Source: Neolewinella antarctica (GTDB lineage Bacteria > Bacteroidota > Bacteroidia > Chitinophagales > Saprospiraceae). From it: DNA of 64,000 nt. The stretch is from assembly GCF_011927835.1 (NCBI RefSeq), contig NZ_JAATJH010000007.1:62001-126000 (forward strand), written 5' to 3'. The notes under the pieces were generated by a model. The model searched no databases. It worked only from the letters and a program-made list of their open reading frames with translations, and was not told where the DNA came from. A program made the position numbers and the translations under genes. Of this stretch, positions 26,970 to 36,138 are shown piece after piece. How positions within the stretch are numbered: position 1 is the stretch's first letter; every line of letters begins with the position of its first letter.

Positions 26970-28475
26970 ATGTCTAACCCCCAAGAAAATCCGGAAACCC
27001 CGGACGCCCCCGTGGAAGAAGTCGTTTATTTCGACGAACTCGAACTTTCCGACGATATTCTCGACGCGCTCGACGCGATGAATTTTGATAAAGCGACGCC
27101 CATCCAGGCCCAGGCCATCCCGCCGGCGCTCGCCGGCCGCGACGTCCTCGCCGTCGCCCAGACCGGCACCGGCAAAACGGCCGCTTTCCTGCTCCCCATC
27201 CTCGATAAATTGTCGCGGGAAAAGCCGAAGGGCATCAACACGATCATCCTCGAACCGACGCGCGAACTCGCCCAGCAGGTCGACCGCCAGCTCGAAGGCT
27301 ATACCTACTTTATGCCCCAGATCAGCTCCATGCCGATCTACGGCGGTCGCGACGGCCACAGCATGGCCCAGGAGCAGAAAGCACTTAAAACCGGTGCGGC
27401 CATCATCGTCGCCACCCCCGGCCGCCTGATGGCTCACCTCGACATGGGCTACGCTGACCTGAGCACCGTGCGCCACATCGTCCTCGACGAAGCCGACCGG
27501 ATGCTCGACATGGGTTTCGTCAACGACATGATCAAGATCATCGACATGTTGCCGAAGGAGACGCTACAGACGCTGTTCTTCTCCGCGACGATGCCCAACA
27601 AGATCCGTAAATTCAGCAAGGAAATTCTGAAAGACCCAGTCGAGATCAGCATCGCCATCTCCAAGCCCGCCGAAAAGATCAAGCAGCGCGCCTACGACGT
27701 GCCGGACTGGGCCAAGAATGCCCTCATCGAAGAAATCCTCAAGGAGAAGTGCAAGACGATGGACCGTATTCTCATCTTCTGCGGACGTAAGAAAACCGTA
27801 CGGGAACTCACCCGCCGCCTTGCCAGGAAGAACGATAAGGTGAAGGACGTTTCCTCCGATCTCGAGCAGAACGAACGCGAGGAACGCCTGCGTCAGTTCC
27901 GATCCGGGCAGATTCAGGTGGTCGTCGCGACCGACGTTCTGAGTCGCGGTATTCACATCGACGGTATTGACTTAGTCATCAACTTCGACGTGCCCGGCGA
28001 CGCCGAAGACTACGTTCACCGCATCGGCCGGACGGCCCGCGCGGCGGCCGAAGGCGAAGCCATTACGCTCATCAACAAGGCCGACAAACGCAGATTCAAG
28101 GCCATCGAAGATCTCGTGGAGAAGAAAGTGGAGCGGTTGGTAACGCCGAGCCACCTCAAAGAGGAACGCGAAGATCGTGGTAGCCGTGGTGGTGGAAGCG
28201 GTGGGCGTGGGCGCAATAATGATCGGCGCGGCGGCGGCGGCGGTCGTGGCCGAAATGACAATAAGGGTGGCCGGGGCGGAAGCCGTGATGGTGACCGCAA
28301 GCGTCAGCCACGTAGCGAAAGCAACACCCAGAAACCCCGCGGCGAAGGCACCAATGATGCGCCCGCGCGTGAAAAACGGGAAGGCGATAAGCCGCGCAAC
28401 AGTTCCGGTCGGAAGCAACGCTCGGGGCGCAACGGTGGTGCGAAGCCAGCTAGCGATTCCTCCGGTAATGAGTAA
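26970..28475 (+). CDS. DEAD-box RNA helicase, RhlE-like, with RGG-rich tail
   Basis: The 501-residue ATP-dependent RNA helicase has Q motif TPIQAQAIP, motif I AQTGTGKTAAF, Ia PTRELAQQ, II DEAD as VLDEADRMLDMGF, III SAT, IV ILIFCGRKK, V ATDVLSRGIHIDGI and VI HRIGRTARA. Residues after about 400 are Gly/Arg/Asn/Asp-rich (RGGGSGGRGRNNDRRGG), a disordered RNA-binding tail. It remodels rRNA or mRNA. TACCTTCG at 26888-26895 is a weak -7 candidate. A strong intrinsic terminator follows at 28542. Confidence 0.95.
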   Translation: MSNPQENPETPDAPVEEVVYFDELELSDDILDALDAMNFDKATPIQAQAIPPALAGRDVLAVAQTGTGKTAAFLLPILDKLSREKPKGINTIILEPTRELAQQVDRQLEGYTYFMPQISSMPIYGGRDGHSMAQEQKALKTGAAIIVATPGRLMAHLDMGYADLSTVRHIVLDEADRMLDMGFVNDMIKIIDMLPKETLQTLFFSATMPNKIRKFSKEILKDPVEISIAISKPAEKIKQRAYDVPDWAKNALIEEILKEKCKTMDRILIFCGRKKTVRELTRRLARKNDKVKDVSSDLEQNEREERLRQFRSGQIQVVVATDVLSRGIHIDGIDLVINFDVPGDAEDYVHRIGRTARAAAEGEAITLINKADKRRFKAIEDLVEKKVERLVTPSHLKEEREDRGSRGGGSGGRGRNNDRRGGGGGRGRNDNKGGRGGSRDGDRKRQPRSESNTQKPRGEGTNDAPAREKREGDKPRNSSGRKQRSGRNGGAKPASDSSGNE

Positions 28476-28541
28476 GATCGTGCTCGTGGCACACTCACAT
28501 CGTGATCACGAGTAGAATTCAATTTCCAAATCAAAGTAGTC

Positions 28542-28573
28542 AAAAGCTGCGTACCGCCGGGTGCGCAGCTTTT
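28542..28573 (+). terminator. Intrinsic terminator after the DEAD-box helicase
   Basis: AAAAGCTGCG (28542-28551) pairs with CGCAGCTTTT (28564-28573) around a 12-base loop, followed by more T residues. Confidence 0.9.
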
Positions 28574-28597
28574 TTTGATTCGAGTTCAACCTTATTT

Positions 28598-28646
28598 AGT
28601 AACGGCCGTTACTGAAATCGTACTCAAAACGGTAACGATCGTTACC
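28598..28646. promoter_or_regulatory. Two perfect 16-bp operators upstream of the SDR gene
   Basis: AGTAACGGCCGTTACT (28598-28613) and GGTAACGATCGTTACC (28631-28646) are each perfect palindromes sharing GTAACG-NN-CGTTAC. Their centres are 33 bases apart, about three helical turns. They lie between the helicase terminator and the SDR start at 28679 and are the natural binding sites for the TetR-family protein encoded just downstream. Confidence 0.8.
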
Positions 28647-28678
28647 GAATTTTAACCTAATCAAAATAGTGTACTATT

Positions 28679-29434
28679 ATGGCAAATTTATCAGGCAAAA
28701 CAGCCGTCATCACCGGCGGTAATTCAGGCATTGGCTACGCGGCCGCCGAAAGACTCAAAGCGGACGGCGCAAAAGTCATCATCACCGGTCGGTCGCAGGA
28801 ACGCGTCGGCGAAGCGGCAAAGAAATTGGGCGTCACCGGCCTCGTGGCGGACGTGGCTTCCGTCGCCGCCCTCGGTAGGCTGGCGGACCAAGTTAAAAAT
28901 CAGGTTGGCAAAGTAGACATCTTGTTCATCAACGCCGGCGTTTTCGAGCCAGCACCCCTCGGTGGCATTTCCGAAGAGATGTTCGACCGGCAAATGGGGA
29001 TCAACTTTAAGGGCGCCGTCTTTACGCTGGAGAAGTTCCTGCCGCTGCTCAACGACGGTGCGTCGGTGATCAATCTCTCTTCCATCAACTCCTTCACCGG
29101 CATGACCAATACGGCCATCTACGCCGCTTCCAAGGCCGCCATGGATAGCTTCACCCGCACGGCCGCCACCGAACTCGCCCCACGGCGCATCCGCGTGAAC
29201 TCCGTCAACCCCGGCCCCGTCAACACCCCCATCTTCGGGAAAACGGGCATGCCGGAGGAGCAACTCAACGGTTTCGCGCAGGCCATGCAGGCCGTCATCC
29301 CGTTGGGCCGCTTCGGTCAGGCCGAAGAGATCGCCAACCTGGTCGCGTTCCTGGCCTCCGACGAAGCTAAATGGATTACCGGCAGCCTGCACGTGATCGA
29401 CGGCGGCGCGGTCGTCAACAACCTGGTCGGGTAA
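28679..29434 (+). CDS. Short-chain dehydrogenase/reductase
   Basis: The 251-residue classical SDR has the cofactor motif TGGNSGIG (residues 12-19), NAGVF around 82-86, the catalytic Ser in NLSSINSF, the Tyr-x-x-x-Lys motif YAASK, and the C-terminal WITGSLHVIDGG. The strand-2 end (ITGRSQERV) has Arg, which suggests NADP(H) preference. Substrate unknown. It is followed by a TetR-family regulator and preceded by two perfect palindromes, so it is probably the regulated gene of a two-gene stress- or xenobiotic-responsive unit. Confidence 0.92.
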   Translation: MANLSGKTAVITGGNSGIGYAAAERLKADGAKVIITGRSQERVGEAAKKLGVTGLVADVASVAALGRLADQVKNQVGKVDILFINAGVFEPAPLGGISEEMFDRQMGINFKGAVFTLEKFLPLLNDGASVINLSSINSFTGMTNTAIYAASKAAMDSFTRTAATELAPRRIRVNSVNPGPVNTPIFGKTGMPEEQLNGFAQAMQAVIPLGRFGQAEEIANLVAFLASDEAKWITGSLHVIDGGAVVNNLVG

Positions 29435-29502
29435 ACTTTGGTGGGAAAAGCCTCGTTCAGCTAGCTCCGGCAGGTAGCAATACTGGCCGGGGATTTTTGA
29501 TA

Positions 29503-29556
29503 GTCTGTGGTCCGTGGTCTTTGGCCAAAACCACAGGCCACAGACCACAGACCACA
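29503..29556. repeat. GTGGTCTGTGG hairpin covering the TetR ribosome-binding region
   Basis: GTCTGTGGTCCGTGGTCTTT (29503-29522) pairs with few mismatches with the stretch from GGCCACAG to GACCAC (29536-29555). The downstream arm ends immediately before the ATG at 29557. The words resemble the AGACCAAAG class at 22361 and 54970. Confidence 0.75.
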
Positions 29557-30150
29557 ATGGCCCGCACCAAAGCCTTTGACGAAACGGAAGTATTGGAAAA
29601 AGCCCGCGACCTTTTCTGGAAGCAGGGGTACACCGCCACGTCCATCGGTGATTTGGAAAAACACCTCGGCATCAGTCGGAGCAGCCTGTACCAGACCTTC
29701 GGCGGTAAGCGCCAGTTGTACGACAAAACGCTCGCCGCGTATCAGGAAACCAACTTCAGTTTCTTGCGTAAGCACCTCGACGGTGCGGACGGTCTACGTT
29801 CCGCACTAATCGATCTTTTTACCCGGGCCGCAACGCAAAAGCACCCGGACTGCCAGTCGAGCGCCCGCGGTTGCTACGTCGTCAACGCCACCACGGAGAT
29901 GGCTAATTTTTGCCCGGATGCGCTGAACTTTCTTAGTAAGAACCGGGAGCAGTTCGTCGCTATTATGGAGGAAGCTTTGGCGCGGGCGCAGGTGCGGGGA
30001 ATGCTGGCAAGCGACGCCGATACCACAAACCTCGCAAATTATCTTTTCGTGTGTTACAACGGTTTACAGGTCGTCGTTCAGACGCGCCCCGACCGGCGGG
30101 AACTCGTCAGGGCGGTTACTACGTCGATCGAGATGTTGCCCTGGGCTTAA
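29557..30150 (+). CDS. TetR/AcrR-family transcriptional regulator
   Basis: The 197-residue protein has an N-terminal TetR HTH (FDETEVLEKARDLFWKQGYTATSIGDLEKHLGISRSSLYQTFGGKRQLY) and an all-helical ligand domain with a Cys pair region (PDCQSSARGCYVVN) typical of YcdC/AcrR members that pair with reductases. The ATG at 29557 is preferred because the longer frame would translate the hairpin at 29503-29556. It is presumably co-transcribed with the SDR gene and is the likely ligand of the twin palindromes at 28598-28646. An element-like string lies at 29976-29999 (ALARAQVRG). A terminator follows. Confidence 0.93.
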   Translation: MARTKAFDETEVLEKARDLFWKQGYTATSIGDLEKHLGISRSSLYQTFGGKRQLYDKTLAAYQETNFSFLRKHLDGADGLRSALIDLFTRAATQKHPDCQSSARGCYVVNATTEMANFCPDALNFLSKNREQFVAIMEEALARAQVRGMLASDADTTNLANYLFVCYNGLQVVVQTRPDRRELVRAVTTSIEMLPWA

Positions 30151-30178
30151 TTCCCCATGGTTGACGCAGGTTAAAAAT

Positions 30179-30216
30179 AAAAGCCCCATCCACAAGTACT
30201 CGTGGATGGGGCTTTT
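30179..30216. terminator. Bidirectional intrinsic terminator
   Basis: AAAAGCCCCATCCAC (30179-30193) and GTGGATGGGGCTTTTT (30202-30217) form a perfect 15-bp stem with an 8-base loop. It has an A-run on one side and a T-run on the other, between the convergent TetR and DUF2723 genes. Confidence 0.95.
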
Positions 30217-30232
30217 TCTGTTAGTAGGCAGC

Positions 30233-33200
30233 CTATTCTGACGGCGGTTGCTGCGGTTGTGGCTGCTGCTGCTGTGCCGGCACCTCCGGTGCCATGAAGA
30301 GGTAGCTCGCTAATATCTGTTCGATACTTGCCTGTAGGTCCGGATTCATCTGCTGCTCGGTCTGGCGCAGTAGCGTGGAGATAATGGCTTCCGTTAGTCG
30401 GTAATCTTGCGCGTAGCTGGAGGCGAGAATATCTTCGTCGATGCTGTTGTAATAATCCATTCGGTCGGCAGCGTTGCGGGCGAGCTGCTCCAGCACGGGT
30501 TGGATGCGAACGCCCTGGCGGGCGAGCATGAAGGGTTGGATCATCTGGAGCGTCTGGTAGAAGAAGGGGAAGTTCATGTCCGGGAAAGACTGGAAATATT
30601 TCTCCCCAACGGCGAAAGCTTCTTCCTGCTTACCCTTGGCCATCAAAGTATTCATTGTCCGCAGCGTCACGAGCTGCATCGACTGGATGGCTGGTGCGTA
30701 ACTGGCGTTGATGTGGGTATCCTCCGTGTCGAAATTACCGTACACCCACTGGTTGAGGATCAAGTCAGCGTTTTTCTCCTCGTCGATGCCACCACTACCG
30801 ATGATGCCGTACTGTTGCCCCTGGCTGGGGTTAGCCGTCGCGGTAAGCTTTAAGCCGAGCCCTTCGAGTTGTAAGTAGTTTTCCAGGCCCATCAACTTAC
30901 TCTGCTGGCAGGTCACGGCCCAGTAGATCGGCCGCTCGTAGAAGTTGGAGTTAATGATGTCGAGGATCGCGAGCTCGTCCTTCAGCAAACGGGAGTTGTC
31001 GATGCGCACCGGAAGGCGTTGCTGCGGCTGCTCGCCGGCGGGGACGAGCCAGGGCGCACTCCTTAACTGCCGTGGGTCGACGTTGATGCCCACGTTACAG
31101 CTCTGGTAAGAGAACGGAAACGTCGAACCGTTGCCGAGCTGGACGCCGTTCTCACCCGCGATTTGCGTCATGAGTTGGTCGAGGGTGATCGGCCGATCCT
31201 TAGCGCAGTCGCGCGTCTGGTTACGGGCATTACCGTAAATGACTTGATTGCGCTTGCTGCCCCGGAGCATGTCCTGCGTTAACCCCAGTTTGATAGCGTC
31301 GGAGTCGTTCATCTTGTACCGCAACAGATCGATGTACCAGTCCACCGCAATCAGGCTGAGGTTGACGACCCGGACGTCGGTACGGATGCCTTCCACCTCC
31401 TGGGCGTACCAGAGCGGATACGTATCGTTGTCACCGTAGGTGAAAATGATGGCGTTCTCGTCGACGGAATTGAGGAAATTGGACGCATAGTCGCGCGCAC
31501 CGGCGTGGCCCGAGCGGTCGTGGTCGTCCCAGTTCTGGAAACCCATCAGCAGGGGGGCAATCAGCACGACGGCGCCAATGCCGCCGGCTACCCCGAAGCC
31601 CTTCGCGTTAAATTTCTCCCGGGCCAGTTCGTACAGGGCGGGCACGGCCATGCCCATCCACATACAGTAAGTAAAGAAGGAACCTACGAGTACGTAGTCT
31701 CGCTCCCGGGGCTCGTTGGGGGGCTGGTTCGTGTAGACGATAATGCCGAGGCCGGTGATGACGAACAGACCGAGTAGGCCGATGAATTCTTTTTTGCTCT
31801 TCCGGGCGTGCCAGAACAGGCCGATGAGTCCGAAGATGAAGGGCAGTAGGTAGTAGGTGTTACGGGCGGGGTCGTTTTTGTCCGCATCCGGGAGTTGGTC
31901 GAGGTTACCGAGGCGGAGCTCGTCGAGGGGTTGGATGCCGGTGATCCAGTTGCCGGCGCTTTCGTCCCACTCGTAGTAGCCCTGCTGCCCGTTTTGGCGG
32001 CCGGAGAAGTTCCACATGAAGTAGCGCCAGTACATCCAGCCCACTTGGTAGCGGAAGAAGAACTGTACGTTGTCGCCGAAATTGGGCTTACCGCGGGGGA
32101 GGGCTTCGTCGGGGTTCAGGCCCATCCACTGTTTGTAGAGGCGGACGCGGCCCTGGGAGCTGTCCCACATCCGGCTGAAGAGCATTTTCTTGTCGTAGAT
32201 CGGGGTGATTTTCTGGTTGACGCCCTCCTCGTACTTACCGTTCACGAGGCCGTAGCGTTCCTCCGACTCCGTCTTGGTCACTTGCGAAGTAAAGGTTTGT
32301 GCGGAAATCAAGCCCCGTTCGCCGTACTGTTCCCGGTTCAGGTAGGGCAAAAGACTGGTGACGTTATCCGGGTTGTTCATGTTGACCGGTGTCTTAGCCT
32401 CCGCGCGAAGAACGACGACACCAACGGTGCTAAAAGCAATGATCATCAGGCCGAAACCAACCATGATCTGCTGCAAGCCAGATTTATGATGGCGGTCCGC
32501 GTACCGTAAACCGAAGTACATCGCCGCACCCAGCAAAGCAAGCGTCGGGATGATGCCCGAGTGAATCGGCAGGCCGAAACTATTCACCATCGGGATCTCG
32601 AAAAACTTCCAAATGGTGGGGATGCCAACGATCACAAAGCCCTGAATAAAAAGGATGATCCCGACGCCGGCGGCGACGGACCCTACCAGGCCGAACAGCG
32701 TAGGCTGCTCCTGTTTTTTGTAATAGTAAAATATCGCCATCGCCGGGATCGTCAGAATCGACAAAAGGTGAACCCCGGTCGAAAGGCCCGCCGCAAAGAG
32801 GGCGAATAACAACCACCGGTCAGCCTCCGGGACGTCTGGCTCGCAGTACCATTTAATCATCGCCCAAACTGCCAAGCAGGTGAAGAACAGCGACATAGCG
32901 TACACTTCTCCCTCTACGGCACTAAACCAAATGGAGGTGCAAAAAGCCGTACCCAGCCCAGCGACGAGCCCGCCGAGCGCAATGGCCAGGTTCTGTCCGC
33001 TCCCAGCTTCAACAACGGGTAAGCGGCCGAACATCGCCACACCACTGAGCCGCATCGTCGACCAGGCCACGAACGCCGCGGAAAAAGCGGTACTCACGGC
33101 GGAAACGAGGTTGACGGCGTAAGCCACCATCGCCTGGTTCTCCCCGCCAAGCACGTCACCCACCACCGCGAACATGCGCCCGATGATGAGGAAAAGCGGT

Positions 33201-33361
33201 GCCCCCGGTGGGTGAACTACCTGTAGCTTTTGCGCCCCGAGGATGAATTCGCCAACGTCCCAGAGGGAGCCGGTCCGCTCCGCGGTCAGGACATAAACAA
33301 GCGCGGCGATGGCAAAAACGAGCCATCCGGTGAGTTGCTGAATTCTGTTCAATTTTCCCAT
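30233..33361 (-). CDS. DUF2723-family polytopic membrane protein
   Basis: The 1042-residue protein has DUF2723 features: an N-terminal membrane helix (LTGWLVFAIAALVYVLTAE), then the diagnostic LWDVGEFILGAQKLQVVHPPGAPLFLIIGR, which resembles the first loop of GT-C glycosyltransferases (acidic residue after helix 1), and about a dozen membrane helices to about 600. The region IFTYGDNDTYPLWYAQEVEGIRTDV and a periplasmic C-terminal part with TPR-like helices follow. It ends with a Gln/Pro-rich tail. The family is widespread in Bacteroidota and probably transfers sugars from lipid carriers, but its substrate is not established. The ATG at 33361 is the first in frame. Confidence 0.9.
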   Translation of the reverse strand: MGKLNRIQQLTGWLVFAIAALVYVLTAERTGSLWDVGEFILGAQKLQVVHPPGAPLFLIIGRMFAVVGDVLGGENQAMVAYAVNLVSAVSTAFSAAFVAWSTMRLSGVAMFGRLPVVEAGSGQNLAIALGGLVAGLGTAFCTSIWFSAVEGEVYAMSLFFTCLAVWAMIKWYCEPDVPEADRWLLFALFAAGLSTGVHLLSILTIPAMAIFYYYKKQEQPTLFGLVGSVAAGVGIILFIQGFVIVGIPTIWKFFEIPMVNSFGLPIHSGIIPTLALLGAAMYFGLRYADRHHKSGLQQIMVGFGLMIIAFSTVGVVVLRAEAKTPVNMNNPDNVTSLLPYLNREQYGERGLISAQTFTSQVTKTESEERYGLVNGKYEEGVNQKITPIYDKKMLFSRMWDSSQGRVRLYKQWMGLNPDEALPRGKPNFGDNVQFFFRYQVGWMYWRYFMWNFSGRQNGQQGYYEWDESAGNWITGIQPLDELRLGNLDQLPDADKNDPARNTYYLLPFIFGLIGLFWHARKSKKEFIGLLGLFVITGLGIIVYTNQPPNEPRERDYVLVGSFFTYCMWMGMAVPALYELAREKFNAKGFGVAGGIGAVVLIAPLLMGFQNWDDHDRSGHAGARDYASNFLNSVDENAIIFTYGDNDTYPLWYAQEVEGIRTDVRVVNLSLIAVDWYIDLLRYKMNDSDAIKLGLTQDMLRGSKRNQVIYGNARNQTRDCAKDRPITLDQLMTQIAGENGVQLGNGSTFPFSYQSCNVGINVDPRQLRSAPWLVPAGEQPQQRLPVRIDNSRLLKDELAILDIINSNFYERPIYWAVTCQQSKLMGLENYLQLEGLGLKLTATANPSQGQQYGIIGSGGIDEEKNADLILNQWVYGNFDTEDTHINASYAPAIQSMQLVTLRTMNTLMAKGKQEEAFAVGEKYFQSFPDMNFPFFYQTLQMIQPFMLARQGVRIQPVLEQLARNAADRMDYYNSIDEDILASSYAQDYRLTEAIISTLLRQTEQQMNPDLQASIEQILASYLFMAPEVPAQQQQPQPQQPPSE

Positions 33362-33693
33362 AAAAAAAGGTAATGCTGACGGGAGGCCGTAAGCGGCCCG
33401 GGTCTTAGGTTTTTTAACGACGACAAAGCTAGCATTTTTAACGCGCCCCTGGGTTAGGGGAGGTTAATGTTGGTTAAAGGTTGGAAAGTAGGCGCGAAGA
33501 TGGAGCCAACGAGGTTTGCTCCTCTACGTATTTACCTTGCACCCGCGACCGCGCCCAGTTACTAGTCTGGTAGGCGGTAGGCACTATGAACCTTCGTTTT
33601 ATTGCACTATTTATTACTCAAGCATTTTCCCAAATTATTCTCGGGAACATCTTTATTTCGAACTCGCCTACCGCCTACCGCCTACTAGACTAA
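33362..33693. repeat. Intergenic repeat region: GC-rich element and GGCGGTAGG hairpin
   Basis: Positions 33535-33558 hold the short element in reverse (CCTTGCACCCGCGACCGCGC). At once after it, AGTCTGGTAGGCGGTAGGC (33564-33582) pairs with GCCTACCGCCTAC and CTACTAGACT in 33666-33691 across an 83-base loop. The right arm ends 3 bases before the stop codon of the Hyi-like gene. No gene was found here. Confidence 0.85.
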
Positions 33694-34560
33694 CTACCCT
33701 TCACAAATCCGCAAACCCTCCGCCAGCGCACTCAACTTATCCTCGTAAGTAGGGATAAACTCCTGCGCGACGTAGCCCCGAAAATCCGTCTCGTGAATAG
33801 CTTTGATGATGGCCGGATAGTTCAGTTCCTGGCTGTCGTTAATTTCGTGCCGGCCGGGGACGCCGCCCGTGTGGTAGTGGCCGATGTACTGGTGGTAATC
33901 CCGGATAGTACGGATGATGTCGCCCTCCATGATCTGCATGTGGTAGATGTCGTAGAGGAGTTTGAAGCGATCAGATCCGATCATTTCGGCCAGCGCGGCG
34001 CCCCAGCTGGTGCGGTCGCACAGGTAATCCGGGTGGTTGACCTTGCTGTTGAGTAACTCCATTTGCAGCGTGACGCCCGCTTTCTCGGCGAGTTTTACCA
34101 CGGGGCGCAGGCCGACGGCGCAATTGATCATGCCCCGGTGGTCGCTGATTTGGCCCCGGTTGCCGCTCATGACGATGACGCTCGGGATCTCGTGGTCGGC
34201 GGCGTCGCGGATGACTTGGCGGTACTGTTCCTGTAGCGTGGCGTGGTTTTCCGGGTCGTTCCAACCGATTTCGATGGAAAAATCTTTGTGCGTTCCCATC
34301 GCGCAGGTCATACCGTATTTCTTCAGCGTTGGCCAGTCGGTGACGGTCAGCAGTTCGACGCTTTTGAGGCCCATGTCCTGGCCGCGTTCGCAAAGTTCCT
34401 CAAGGGGGATATCGTTGTAGCACCACTTGCAGGTGCTGTGGTTGGTTTGGTACGCCGCGCCGGCGAGGCGGTCGGCGGCTGCGGTGGCCTTGATGGCGTT
34501 ACCCACGGAGAGGGCACCGAGGGTGAGGGCGGCTGATTTCATGGCGTTGCGGCGGTTCAT
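33694..34560 (-). CDS. Hydroxypyruvate-isomerase-like TIM-barrel protein
   Basis: The 288-residue protein has an N-terminal twin-arginine-like segment (MNRRNAMKSAALTLGALSVG), suggesting Tat export. The mature part is an AP-endonuclease-2-type TIM barrel of the Hyi family: WCYNDIPLEELC, GLKSVELL, VIVMSGNRG, LQMELLNSKVNHPDYLCD, LLYDIYHMQIMEGD, HYHTGGVPGRHE and AQEFIP. Glu, Asp, His and Glu residues at strand ends form the metal site. Hyi isomerises hydroxypyruvate to tartronate semialdehyde, but exported members of the sugar-isomerase group probably act on other sugars. The next gene downstream along this strand is the DUF2723 gene; a repeat cluster separates them. Confidence 0.85.
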   Translation of the reverse strand: MNRRNAMKSAALTLGALSVGNAIKATAAADRLAGAAYQTNHSTCKWCYNDIPLEELCERGQDMGLKSVELLTVTDWPTLKKYGMTCAMGTHKDFSIEIGWNDPENHATLQEQYRQVIRDAADHEIPSVIVMSGNRGQISDHRGMINCAVGLRPVVKLAEKAGVTLQMELLNSKVNHPDYLCDRTSWGAALAEMIGSDRFKLLYDIYHMQIMEGDIIRTIRDYHQYIGHYHTGGVPGRHEINDSQELNYPAIIKAIHETDFRGYVAQEFIPTYEDKLSALAEGLRICEG

Positions 34561-34853
34561 GTGCTTGTTTTCTGAGGTCGAGTAAGATAAGGGTTTTTGG
34601 CTTCGCTTTATCCTTTGGGCGCGGGCGCGGGCGCGGTCCCGATCCCGATACCTATCGGGACCGGGAGTGCAGTGTGAATTGGGACTACGTTTAGCTAGCT
34701 TATTTAGCTTTCAAACTACCTTCCGCATAGCTCCGCCAACCTTGTCCAGTTGCTGCCCCGCAAGAAAAGGCGATCAGGGTCCGCAGGGGAAGTAACCAAC
34801 AAATCCTGACCGAATTAAAACCTAATTAACCCATTCATAGGCTATTTTTGGGT
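34561..34853. repeat. Intergenic region with a composite GC-rich element
   Basis: At 34616-34672 a GGGCGCGGGCGCGGGCGCGG run leads into TCCCGATCCCGATACCTATC, GGGACCGGG and AGTGC. This is a long-form element with a duplicated left flank and duplicated CCCGAT. The sequence before it (TTTTTGGCTTCGCTTTATC) resembles that before the element at 3821 (TTTTGGCTTCGCTGCTTC). The rest, up to the divergent start at 34854, shows no gene. Confidence 0.75.
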
Positions 34854-36017
34854 ATGCGACTACTCACGAGCATCTTCCTGTTGCTGAGCCTGTGCTGCTC
34901 CGGATCGGCCACCGCCCAGGGCACCCTTTCCGGCACGGTCCGTGATTCCCTCACCAACGAACCCATCCCCTTTGCCACCGTCTACATCGACGGAACAACG
35001 ATTGGCACCGTCACCGAAGAATCCGGTACGTTTTCTCTGGACGTCTCCCTAATTCCCCTACCCACCACCCTGGCCGTGACCCATCTCGGTTACCGCCGCT
35101 ATTCAGCCCGGGTTGACTCCGGGGGGAGTAATTACGGCATCAGCCTCTCCCCCCAAGTAGCGACTACGGTTCAGGTAGAAGTTACCGACGACGGACAGTG
35201 GGCCAAGAACGTCAAGGAGTTCAAGCGGCGGTTCCTCGGTGTCGATGACTGGGGCCTTCAGTCGAAATTAATTGGTGAAGACCGCCTGTACTTCGAACGC
35301 AACTTCGAAACTCAGCGTCTTAGCAGGGTATCGAAACAAACGGCGCGGCTACTGAAGCAGAAAGACCTCCGTGATGCTGCGTGGAAAAGTAACGATGAGG
35401 TAGATTTTAACTACGCGGTAGATTTTCTTGTCCGTTCCACCGCTCCGATTCAAATTGACCTGCCTCACCTAGGGTATAAGGTCGGCATCGACTTGCAGCA
35501 GTTCTACCTTCACTACGAAACTACGCTGCGGAGTTACCAAGGGCGATTTTTCTTCCAGCCCTACGAAGGGGTTTCCGGCAAGCCCAAACGCCGCCACCGC
35601 CGGAACCGGGAAATCGCCTACTATAATTCCCGCCAGCATTTTCTGCGGGCGGCCTACAACGATGCTTTAGCGGAAGAAGGCTACGTAGTCCTTACCCGTA
35701 ACGAGGATGAATCCATCGATACCATCGACTTCAGTTACTATCTGCGCCAGGTTGGTGACGACGAAAAGGCCGTCGTAGGCCTGGAAGGGTGCTCGCTTAC
35801 TATCTTTTATTACGCTACGACAACCGGCCGGCCAATTAAGCCCGGTCGGCGTCGTTACGGGGTCCGACCCATCGTTTCAACCGTGCAAATTGAGGATACG
35901 GAAGCGGTCGTCCGCCGTGACGGAACGACGGGCGCCGTGTCCCTCATCTTCGGTGGCACGATGGCGCGGCGCGGTGCTGCCTGGCTCTTTCCGGCTAACT
36001 ATTCGCCGTCTGAATAA
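34854..36017 (+). CDS. Carboxypeptidase-regulatory-like domain envelope protein
   Basis: The 387-residue protein has a signal peptide (MRLLTSIFLLLSLCCSGSATAQ) and a CarboxypepD_reg-like domain at about 24-108: GTLSGTVRDSLTNEPIPFATVYIDGTTIGTVTEESGTFSLDV, LAVTHLGYRR. The remaining residues are a beta-rich domain of a kind common in Bacteroidota proteins that share the N-domain with SusC-like receptors but lack plug and barrel. A TTG six bases upstream is possible, but the ATG at 34854 is preferred. Function unknown; likely periplasmic or outer-membrane-associated. Confidence 0.82.
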   Translation: MRLLTSIFLLLSLCCSGSATAQGTLSGTVRDSLTNEPIPFATVYIDGTTIGTVTEESGTFSLDVSLIPLPTTLAVTHLGYRRYSARVDSGGSNYGISLSPQVATTVQVEVTDDGQWAKNVKEFKRRFLGVDDWGLQSKLIGEDRLYFERNFETQRLSRVSKQTARLLKQKDLRDAAWKSNDEVDFNYAVDFLVRSTAPIQIDLPHLGYKVGIDLQQFYLHYETTLRSYQGRFFFQPYEGVSGKPKRRHRRNREIAYYNSRQHFLRAAYNDALAEEGYVVLTRNEDESIDTIDFSYYLRQVGDDEKAVVGLEGCSLTIFYYATTTGRPIKPGRRRYGVRPIVSTVQIEDTEAVVRRDGTTGAVSLIFGGTMARRGAAWLFPANYSPSE

Positions 36018-36138
36018 TTTGTGATAACGCTCTGCCGGCACGCACCTGAGGGTGGGCTAACGAGTAGCGAGTCCTCTTCAAGCCGCTTCAAACCATTAGG
36101 TAATAATTTTCTCCGTCCGGGTGCCAACGTCAACCGCC

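Noticed and set aside
28180-28300. GGTGGTCGTGG-type repeats at the helicase 3' end
   Set aside because: They encode the RGG-rich tail usual in DEAD-box helicases, not a dispersed repeat.
34843-34850. TATTTTTG as a -7 promoter box for the carboxypeptidase-regulatory-like gene
   Set aside because: It ends three bases before the ATG, so the transcript would start at or after the start codon.
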